From an uncultured Clostridia bacterium (GTDB lineage Bacteria > Bacillota > Clostridia > TANB77 > CAG-508): 5,091 nucleotides of DNA. Made by a program: the position numbers and the translations under genes. Each line of letters begins with the position of its first letter. Position 1 is the first letter of the stretch. The notes beneath the pieces were generated by a model, which made no database searches, had not been told where the DNA came from, and was given only the letters and a program-made list of their open reading frames with translations. This document shows, piece after piece, positions 1 to 5,091 of this stretch. The stretch is from assembly GCA_947589135.1 (NCBI GenBank), contig CANPZT010000083.1, forward strand, positions 1 to 5,091, written 5' to 3'.

Positions 1-360
1 AGACTAGTAAGCTTTATAACTATTCAAGGAGAAGGAGATGTTACTATCTTAGATATGTTTGGTACTTTTGCAGAAGGAGCAACAAAAGCCACTTATGTTG
101 TAGGTAACGAGACTGTAGAAGTTGAGCAATCTGAGTTAAAAAATCAAGATCTTCTATTTGTAGCAGCAAGATTACTATTAAGAATGGCTGGTAAAGAAGT
201 TGCAGAGACAGATAATGATAAAACTACAGCATTGACTCTTACTTATAATGACATGATTTCAGAAGGTGCTAAACCAGCTACAGCAACATTCTACTATGAG
301 ACAGAAGATGGTGTTGAATATACAGTAAATTACACATTAGAATTTGTTTCAAACAAATAA
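1..360 (+). CDS. C-terminal fragment of an unrecognised protein (5' end outside window)
   Basis: The reading frame is open from base 1 to a TAA at 358-360, giving 119 codons. An ATG lies at 55, but the 18 codons before it (RLVSFITIQGEGDVTILD) are open in the same frame and no ribosome binding site is placed to favour it. This is therefore read as the tail of a longer gene. The fragment has no cysteine or tryptophan. It alternates short beta-type stretches (TATFYYE, VEYTVNYTLEFV) with one helix-like patch (LLFVAARLLLRMAG). The composition would fit the last domain of an extracellular or surface protein, but there is no LPxTG-type sorting motif, closing membrane helix or S-layer homology motif at the end. 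I do not recognise a family. The gene converges on the minus-strand repeat-protein gene, with a shared hairpin terminator between them. Confidence is high that it is coding and low on its role. Confidence 0.75.
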   Translation, partial: RLVSFITIQGEGDVTILDMFGTFAEGATKATYVVGNETVEVEQSELKNQDLLFVAARLLLRMAGKEVAETDNDKTTALTLTYNDMISEGAKPATATFYYETEDGVEYTVNYTLEFVSNK

Positions 361-428
361 TTAATTTTATAGATATACAGAAAACAAATTGTGTAAATTT
401 AAAAAATATGATAAAGTAGCTATATCAT

Positions 429-465
429 AAAAAAGGCTTGTAAGATTTTTCTTACAAGCCTTTTT
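429..465. terminator. Bidirectional intrinsic terminator between convergent genes
   Basis: A perfect 11-bp stem, GGCTTGTAAGA at 435-445 and TCTTACAAGCC at 450-460, encloses a TTTT loop. It is flanked by a run of A on the left (429-434) and TTTTT on the right (461-465), so the pairing can extend further. The structure is symmetric: read on the plus strand it ends in U residues and could stop the gene ending at 360. Read on the minus strand it also ends in U residues and could stop the gene ending at 583, about 118 bases downstream of that stop codon. The remainder of the gap on both sides is AT-rich and shows no credible ORF. Confidence 0.9.
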
Positions 466-582
466 ACGTTTTTATATTTTATGATAAATATAATTTTAAA
501 TTAACCACTTTCTTTTGATCCTATTAATTTTCTTTTAAAATAACTAAAAAATTATAAATAAGTATTATTATTCAGTTTTATA

Positions 583-3500
583 CTATTTACCATTAATTGT
601 TATAGAACCTTTGAATTGTTCACCTTTATCTAAGAAATATTTTTTAGTAATTTCTTCAGGTTTGAATTTTTTATTATCTGTTTCTAATGTACTATCTGTT
701 ATTGCTTTATAGTTTATAACAAGTTTTGCACCTTCACTATCAGTTGTAACATTATTTACACCAACAATTTCTACATCGTAATGATGTACGTCTGTTCCTT
801 CATATTCAAATTTTACATTATCTCCTATATCAACAGTAACAGTTTTTCCATCACTATAATTTTTTTGGCTAATTATTAATAAAGGAGTTCCATTTGAATA
901 ACCTTGTGCACCTCCATCATCTGTCATACGTTCTGAGACACTTTTTGTTGTATTTCTTGTATCAGTTCCTATTAATGTTAAATCTCCTGTTAGTGTAAGA
1001 TTTGCAGCTTTATCTACAACTGCAGATTTACCTTTTATTGTTCCACCATCTATAGTAACAGTTCCTCCAGCTGGTAAATATAAACCTGCAAAATCTGATT
1101 CGATTTTACAATCTTTTAAAGTTACATTTCCAATACCTTTAGGACTTTCTGTTGCATTTGCTGAAAATCCATAGTCTTTTGCTTTAATCTCTACGTTAGT
1201 AAGTTTAGTAGCTGAATTTTCTGACTTTACAAATACACCGGTTGTTCCTTCAACCTTAACATTAGAAACATCTAATGTACCATTAACATTTTGTATTGCA
1301 GTAGTATCATTAGTATTTTTTATAGTAGCAGGGTTATCTTTACTACCAGTAATAGTTAAATTTCCACCATTTTCAACATTGAATGATACTTTTTCACTTT
1401 CAGAACATTCAATTGTTTTTCCACTTGCAATTTCAACAGTTAACTTTTTATTATTACCGTCTACTTTAACAGTATCTTTAGTTTCTGCATTTTCAGAGAC
1501 AACAACTTTTTCTGCTCCAGCTTTAACTACATTTATTAAGTTATCTCCATTTTCGGTATCGGTACTATTAGCTAATGCAACGGTTCCTTCACCTGAAATT
1601 GTTAATTGTGATTCTGGTAATTTTCCTGTAACAGACATTACAGAAGCTTTAGCTAAATTAATAGTTAATTCTTCTTCTAAACTTGTTTTATCAGCTGGAT
1701 ATACTACATTAGCACCTTCTGCAATATCAACTTCTTTTACATCTTCATTATTTAATGCTTCGATAAATGCTTCTGGAGTATTTATTTCTTTAACAAATTT
1801 TCCTGTTCCTTCAACTTTACCTTCTACTTTAGCTCCAGCAACTTTTTCATCAACAGTTAGAGATTTTCCTTGACTTACAGTACAATGAGAATCTTGTTCT
1901 ATTTCAAGAATTCCTTTAACAACAAAGTCATTGCTAATTGTCATTGTTTTACCTGCAGAAACAATTAGTTTAACACCTTCAGGAATTTCATTTGCTTGTG
2001 AAAAATTAGCATCGTCTTTTAATGTAATTACTAATGTTGGATTAGCGTTGTCTCCTTCACCAACTTTAGGTCCATATTTGGTTAAGATTTCACTAAAGTC
2101 ATATGTAGTAATTTTATTTTTACATCCTTCACATGTAGATTCATATTTTCCACTTACTTTTTCCCAGTTTGTATAATTATGTTCAACTACTTTTGTAGCT
2201 TTTTTACATTGTTGACATGTATAAGTATGTGTACCATCTTCATTATCAACATAAGCACCTTCTATGTCTTTATTTGTTACACCTGGTATAAAGAAATCTC
2301 TTTCAAAGTCATGTCCTAAAGCAGGAGTTTCTCCTTCTTTAGTAGAAAGAACTTCTTGACCACTTGAACTCTTTGCTGTTGCAGAATATAAAACTTTTCC
2401 TTTTTCTGTACATGTTGCAGGAGTTGTTATTTTTGATTTATTAACTTGAACTTCTTCAGTTGCTGATAAGCATATTGTACATGTTGCTGTAGCTCTTGCT
2501 TCCCATGGATCATTAGCAATGTTTGTTTTATACCATTCAATTACTGGAGTTCCATAGTTATGTGCAAGTTGTTCTCTTGTAACATCATCAAGTTCATTAT
2601 CTAAATCAACTTCACCAGTTTCTTCATCTACTCCATATGTTTTTCCACAAACTGTACATTTGTAATGTTCAACATTACCAGCTTTTTCACAAGTTGGTTC
2701 AACAGCTTCAACTTTTTCAAATTGATGAGCTAACATTGGAGTTTTAGCAGATAATTTTACTTCTGGTTCAACTTCTGTAGCAACATAAAGAACTTCTCCT
2801 TCTGTTGTACATGTAGCTTCACTTCTAACTCTTTTTTCTGCTTCTTTTTCAACTGTTTCTCTTACTGTACATCCAGGATTTGTACATCCTGTTACTAATA
2901 AGTATTTTCCTGTATAATATCCGTTTTCGTCTTTTTCCCATTCTAAGTTTGATGTAGTACTCATATTATGTGGAAGCATTTCGATTTCTTGAGGTTCTTC
3001 TGTTACAAAACCACAAACACTACATTTCTTTCCTGTTGTTAATCCTTTTTCATAACATGTTGGTTCTTTAACATTTTCTTGACCAAATTCAACTGGTGTA
3101 TGGGCTTCTAAAGTACCATGTCCTTCACAGAATGCACATTTATATGCATGACCTGCTGCAGATGAATAATATCCATTTTCAGGTATTACGTGATCTAAAA
3201 GACCTTCTGTGTTTTCAGGATCAACATCTCCACAATTTTTACATTTTAAAGCATGTTTTTCTGTAACTGTATCTGGATCAGCTTTTTTTATAACGCCTTC
3301 TTCTGTTATAACTACAGGAACATATTCTTCTTGACCAAATTCATAATCAAAATCATGTCCTAAAGCTTCTATTGTATATTTTTTACTACTTTCTACTCCT
3401 TCAGCATCTTCATAATCTTCAACACTAGCAGTAAATGTTCTTTCTCCATCAACTAAGCATGTAACTTCTACATCATATACTGCATTTCCTTCTTCATCAG

Positions 3501-3690
3501 CAGCACCAACTACTGTAGCAGGAACACTTAATTCTTTTCCACATTCTAAACATGCTACTGTTGCAGTTGCTGTAGGAAGTTCTCCATCAGCTAATTTTTC
3601 TTTTTCTTCAAAAGTATATCCAGTAACTTTAAATGTATGTTGTTGTTCTGCTTCTTCGCAAAAGTCACATTTTGTACTATAGAAAATCAT
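583..3690 (-). CDS. Cys/His-repeat plus beta-helix-like protein, apparently missing its N-terminus
   Basis: The frame encodes 1035 residues and ends in TAG. Residues 1 to about 530 hold 25 cysteines, including CxxC pairs at 8/11, 47/50, 150/153, 185/188, 223/226, 345/348, 404/407, 492/495 and 520/523 and a CxxxxC at 269/274. Between them recur PTC/ATC-x-x-x-G motifs (about 211, 293, 333, 426) and L-x-H-x-[FYM] motifs (H112, H241, H322, H377, H460). This style is known from large repeat proteins of gut Firmicutes; the pairs could bind zinc or form disulfides. Residues of about 531-1035 have only three cysteines and show repeated G-x-[LV]-x-[IV] strands such as GNLTITG and GTVTIDGG, typical of parallel beta-helices. 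The start is forced: an in-frame TAA lies two codons upstream of the ATG, and the ribosome binding site is weak (AAGAG). No signal peptide, membrane helix, sorting motif or enzyme motif is visible. The protein begins mid-repeat, so a truncated gene, pseudogene or silent cassette is likely. The function is unknown; surface adhesion or matrix binding is only a guess. Confidence 0.85.
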   Translation of the reverse strand: MIFYSTKCDFCEEAEQQHTFKVTGYTFEEKEKLADGELPTATATVACLECGKELSVPATVVGAADEEGNAVYDVEVTCLVDGERTFTASVEDYEDAEGVESSKKYTIEALGHDFDYEFGQEEYVPVVITEEGVIKKADPDTVTEKHALKCKNCGDVDPENTEGLLDHVIPENGYYSSAAGHAYKCAFCEGHGTLEAHTPVEFGQENVKEPTCYEKGLTTGKKCSVCGFVTEEPQEIEMLPHNMSTTSNLEWEKDENGYYTGKYLLVTGCTNPGCTVRETVEKEAEKRVRSEATCTTEGEVLYVATEVEPEVKLSAKTPMLAHQFEKVEAVEPTCEKAGNVEHYKCTVCGKTYGVDEETGEVDLDNELDDVTREQLAHNYGTPVIEWYKTNIANDPWEARATATCTICLSATEEVQVNKSKITTPATCTEKGKVLYSATAKSSSGQEVLSTKEGETPALGHDFERDFFIPGVTNKDIEGAYVDNEDGTHTYTCQQCKKATKVVEHNYTNWEKVSGKYESTCEGCKNKITTYDFSEILTKYGPKVGEGDNANPTLVITLKDDANFSQANEIPEGVKLIVSAGKTMTISNDFVVKGILEIEQDSHCTVSQGKSLTVDEKVAGAKVEGKVEGTGKFVKEINTPEAFIEALNNEDVKEVDIAEGANVVYPADKTSLEEELTINLAKASVMSVTGKLPESQLTISGEGTVALANSTDTENGDNLINVVKAGAEKVVVSENAETKDTVKVDGNNKKLTVEIASGKTIECSESEKVSFNVENGGNLTITGSKDNPATIKNTNDTTAIQNVNGTLDVSNVKVEGTTGVFVKSENSATKLTNVEIKAKDYGFSANATESPKGIGNVTLKDCKIESDFAGLYLPAGGTVTIDGGTIKGKSAVVDKAANLTLTGDLTLIGTDTRNTTKSVSERMTDDGGAQGYSNGTPLLIISQKNYSDGKTVTVDIGDNVKFEYEGTDVHHYDVEIVGVNNVTTDSEGAKLVINYKAITDSTLETDNKKFKPEEITKKYFLDKGEQFKGSITINGK
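961..2058 (-). other. Beta-helix-like region of the repeat protein (about residues 545-910)
   Basis: Successive short strands with regular Gly/Asn turns occur here: LVITL, KLIVSAGKTMTI, GILEIEQ, QLTISGEGTVAL, KLTVEIASGKTI, GNLTITGS, GTLDVSNVKV, GNVTLKDCKI, GTVTIDGGTI and NLTLTGDLTLIG. Rungs of about 20-25 residues are what right-handed parallel beta-helix proteins (pectate-lyase-like fold) show. No polysaccharide-lyase or hydrolase catalytic set is evident, so a structural or binding role is more likely than an enzymatic one. Boundaries are approximate. Confidence 0.55.
2305..2562 (-). repeat. Cys-repeat module B, copy 3 (residues 377-462)
   Basis: This copy runs from HNYGTPVIEW (377-386) through ATATCTIC (400-407) and ATCTEKGKVLYSAT (425-438), to LGHDF (458-462). 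It is the closest to the consensus of this repeat type and aligns with copy 2 at the tryptophan, the Cys pair, the ATCT-G-VLY strand and the closing L-x-H-x-F. Confidence 0.75.
2554..2727 (-). repeat. Cys-repeat module A, copy 2 (residues 322-379)
   Basis: EPTCEKAG (331-338) is followed by YKCTVCGKTYG (343-353), then an acidic insertion (DEETGEVDLDNELDD, 355-369), and the unit closes at LAHNY (375-379). Relative to copy 1 the acidic stretch is extra and makes this copy about a dozen residues longer. It bridges module B copies 2 and 3. Confidence 0.7.
2719..2970 (-). repeat. Cys-repeat module B, copy 2 (residues 241-324)
   Basis: This copy runs from HNM (241) through the tryptophan in NLEWEK (248-253), the unusual CTNPGC pair (269-274, four residues between cysteines instead of two) and ATCTTEGEVLYVAT (292-305), to LAHQF (320-324). 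Compared with copy 3, the segment ATCT-x-x-G-x-VLY-x-AT is nearly identical, which marks the two as duplicates within the gene. Confidence 0.75.
2968..3102 (-). repeat. Cys-repeat module A, copy 1 (residues 197-241)
   Basis: This shorter repeat type carries EPTCYEKG (209-216) followed by KKCSVCG (221-227) and closes at LPHN (239-242). It directly precedes module B copy 2. The A-B order is then repeated once more downstream, giving an A-B-A-B core of the protein. Confidence 0.7.
3349..3639 (-). repeat. Cys-repeat module B, copy 1 (residues 18-114)
   Basis: This protein-level repeat runs from the H-T-F at residue 18 to LGHDF at 110-114. It contains ATATVACLECG (41-51), then a single Cys at 78 in VEVTCLVDGERTFTASV, then a Lys/Tyr-rich strand leading to the closing His motif. 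The order 'ATAT..C..C - C..G...(Y/F).A - LGHDF' matches copies 2 and 3 downstream. It is the most diverged copy, in that its middle Cys lacks the neighbouring Pro/Ala-Thr of the others. Confidence 0.65.
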
Positions 3691-3767
3691 ATATTACTCT
3701 TAATATTTATTTAATAAAAAACACTTCATACAGTAGTAGACCTTTTTATAGCTTTATTAGTTAATTT

Positions 3768-3843
3768 AAAAATGTGTAATTTTAATAAAAAAAGTTGTTA
3801 AAAATGTGTAAAAAAAATTAAAATATTTGCAAAAAATGTGTAA
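3768..3843. repeat. Three identical 12-bp direct repeats, exact 32-bp period
   Basis: AAAAATGTGTAA occurs at 3768-3779, 3800-3811 and 3832-3843. Each copy starts exactly 32 bases after the previous one, about three turns of B-DNA, so bound proteins would lie on the same face. The third copy covers the position where a -35 element would sit for the TATAAT at 3861. It also leads into a small inverted repeat, TGTAA (3839-3843) and TTACA (3848-3852). The array lies in the gap between the two divergent genes. It is most simply read as an operator or activator array for the ATPase gene. Confidence 0.7.
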
Positions 3844-3857
3844 TTTTTTACAATATA

Positions 3858-3866
3858 TGTTATAAT
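3858..3866 (+). promoter_or_regulatory. Extended -10 promoter of the ATPase gene
   Basis: TGTTATAAT is a perfect extended -10 (TG-n-TATAAT). The hexamer at 3861-3866 ends 40 bases before the ATG at 3907. No good -35 hexamer is found at a 16-18 base spacing; that place is taken by the third AAAAATGTGTAA repeat. This suggests either reliance on the extended -10 or control by a factor bound at the repeats. Confidence 0.7.
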
Positions 3867-3889
3867 ATATATAAGATAAAAAAATGAAA

Positions 3890-3896
3890 AGAGGGA
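3890..3896 (+). promoter_or_regulatory. Ribosome binding site of the ATPase gene
   Basis: The sequence AGAGGGA contains a GAGG core (3891-3894) complementary to the 16S rRNA tail. It lies 12 bases before the ATG at 3907, slightly far but acceptable, and supports that start over the ATG at codon 6. Confidence 0.6.
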
Positions 3897-3906
3897 TATT
3901 ATAGAT

Positions 3907-5091
3907 ATGTATAGAAAAATTATGCAAGATTTAATAGATTGGAAAAATAGCAAAAACAGAAAACCTTTAATTTTAAGAGGTGCCAGACAAGTTGGAAAGA
4001 CCTATATCATAAAACAGTTTGGTGAAGAAAATTATGATGGCGTTGCTTATTTTAATTTTGATCATGATACAGAACTATATCAATTATTTGATAATACAAA
4101 AGATCCTAAAAGAATATTAGAACAATTATCATTTATTTATGGAAAGAAGATAATTCCAGAAAAGACATTAATTGTATTTGATGAAATACAAGAATGCCCC
4201 AATGCTTTAAATTCATTAAAATATTTTGAAGAAGATTCTAATGAATATCATGTTATAAGTGCTGGATCACTTTTAGGGATTAGATTATCACACACGTCTT
4301 TTCCAGTTGGTAAAGTAGATTTCTTAGATATGTACCCTATGACTTTTTCAGAATTTTTGATAGCTGATGATTGTGAAAATTTAGTAAAATATATGGATTC
4401 TATAACAAAAATAGAAAATATCCCTGAAGTTTTCTTTAATAGATTAAGTGAAAAATTAAAAGCTTACTTTATAATTGGTGGTATGCCTGAAGCAGTTAAT
4501 TCTTGGATTAAAGAGAAAAATTTGGAAGAAGTAAACAAAATTCAAAAGAATATTTTGATTGCTTACGAAAGTGATTTTTCAAAGCATACTACAAATATTG
4601 AAGCAAATAAAATTTCAATTATTTGGAACAGTATTCCTTCTCAAATTTCAAAAGAAAATAAAAAATTTTTATATCAAGTTGCTAAAGATGGTGCACGAGC
4701 TAGAGAATATGAAGGAGCTGTAAATTGGCTTAGAGATGCTAATATTGTATACAAAATATACAATATCACTAAACCAAGTATTCCAATTAAAAGTTACAGT
4801 GATTTATCTGCTTTTAAATTATTTGTAAATGATATAGGATTACTTAGAAGAATGACAGATTTAGACAGTAAAATTATTGTAGAAGGAAATAAATTATTTG
4901 AAGAATTTAAAGGAGCTTTAACAGAAAACTACGTTGCTCAAGTTTTAACTTCATTAGGATTAAATCCTTATTACTTCTCTTTTGACCATAGGTATGAAAT
5001 AGATTTTGTTATTCAAAATAGAAATGAAATTATTCCTATTGAAGTTAAATCTAGTGAAAATATTAATAATACTAGTTTAAAAGTTTATAAT
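3907..5091 (+). CDS. AAA_14/DUF4143-family ATP-binding protein (3' end outside window)
   Basis: The frame is open for 395 codons to the window edge. The first residues (MYRKIMQDLIDWK) fit the usual start of this family. The ATPase part has a Walker A, GARQVGKT (25-32), a Walker B, LIVFDEIQ (88-95, D92/E93), and a sensor-1-like strand, VISAGSLLG (116-124). After it come FIIGGMPEAV (188-197), YESDFSKH (220-227), a winged-helix-like stretch around VNWLRDANIVY (272-282), NDIGLLRRM (308-316) and ALTENYVAQ (337-345), all typical of the DUF4143 region. The last part, YEIDFVI (363-369) and PIEVKSS (377-383), resembles a PD-(D/E)xK nuclease core with D366, E379 and K381. Family members are often about 430-480 residues, so only the tail should be missing. 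They are common and often multicopy in anaerobes and archaea, and their cellular role is unsettled. All key ATPase residues are present, so it looks intact. It is transcribed away from the repeat-protein gene with its own promoter. Confidence 0.93.
   Translation, partial: MYRKIMQDLIDWKNSKNRKPLILRGARQVGKTYIIKQFGEENYDGVAYFNFDHDTELYQLFDNTKDPKRILEQLSFIYGKKIIPEKTLIVFDEIQECPNALNSLKYFEEDSNEYHVISAGSLLGIRLSHTSFPVGKVDFLDMYPMTFSEFLIADDCENLVKYMDSITKIENIPEVFFNRLSEKLKAYFIIGGMPEAVNSWIKEKNLEEVNKIQKNILIAYESDFSKHTTNIEANKISIIWNSIPSQISKENKKFLYQVAKDGARAREYEGAVNWLRDANIVYKIYNITKPSIPIKSYSDLSAFKLFVNDIGLLRRMTDLDSKIIVEGNKLFEEFKGALTENYVAQVLTSLGLNPYYFSFDHRYEIDFVIQNRNEIIPIEVKSSENINNTSLKVYN

Noticed and set aside
55..57. 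ATG as the start of the left gene
   Set aside because: The frame is open upstream to base 1 with coding-like residues, and no suitably placed ribosome binding site precedes it.
407..429. Hairpin TATGATA / TATCATA with a 9-base loop
   Set aside because: It is a short AT-only-type stem with one G-C pair, adjacent to a far stronger terminator; probably not functional by itself.
1379..1873. Plus-strand ORF of 164 codons inside the minus-strand repeat gene
   Set aside because: It lies wholly antisense to a clearly coding frame with repeat motifs, its product is a low-complexity Ser/Thr/Leu string, and it has no ribosome binding site; it is a shadow frame.
1931..2176. Plus-strand ORF of 81 codons inside the minus-strand repeat gene
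   Set aside because: It is antisense to the same gene, without recognisable motifs or start signals; a shadow frame.
3745..3773. Minus-strand promoter for the repeat-protein gene (TATAAA at 3750-3745 with a TTTTTA -35)
   Set aside because: The -35 matches consensus at only three positions, and such pairs are common in DNA this AT-rich. It cannot be supported, although it would overlap the first 12-bp repeat.
3768..3843. CRISPR array or plasmid-type replication iterons
   Set aside because: There are only three 12-bp units, the spacers are AT-rich and partly similar to each other, and no Cas or replication-initiator gene is present.
3884..3904. Six-codon leader ORF (MKRGIL) before the ATPase
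   Set aside because: It overlaps the ribosome binding site of the ATPase gene, has no ribosome binding site of its own and no attenuator-like structure; likely chance.

Overview
The window is AT-rich DNA with standard-code coding: all eight Trp codons in the two long genes are TGG and none is TGA. AT-rich intergenic DNA, a T-tailed hairpin terminator, a GAGG-type ribosome binding site and Cys-rich 'PTC...CxVCG...LxHxF' repeat proteins together suggest a low-GC Firmicutes-type bacterium, probably a host-associated anaerobe. This is inference from style; nothing in the window fixes the genus.

Layout, left to right: (1) 1-360, plus strand: the C-terminal 119 codons of a gene that began before the window, product unrecognised. 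(2) 361-582: a convergent intergenic gap with a strong, symmetric hairpin terminator (429-465) able to serve both flanking genes. (3) 583-3690, minus strand: a 1035-codon gene in two halves. The first half (residues 1 to about 530) is a chain of Cys/His repeats with nine CxxC pairs and one CxxxxC pair. The second half (about 531-1035) is a Cys-poor, Gly/Asn/Thr/Val-rich, beta-helix-like region. The protein starts inside a repeat unit, without a signal peptide, so the gene looks 5'-truncated. (4) 3691-3906: a 216-bp divergent intergenic region with three identical 12-bp direct repeats at an exact 32-bp period, leading into an extended -10 promoter. (5) 3907-5091, plus strand: the first 395 codons of an AAA_14/DUF4143-type ATPase with a nuclease-like C-terminal motif. 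It runs off the right end.

The genes do not form one operon. The left pair is tail to tail, and the Cys-repeat gene and the ATPase are head to head. No pathway links them on sequence evidence. The two points most worth following up are the headless repeat-protein gene (decayed gene, or unexpressed donor cassette for a variable surface protein) and the periodic repeat array in front of the ATPase gene.
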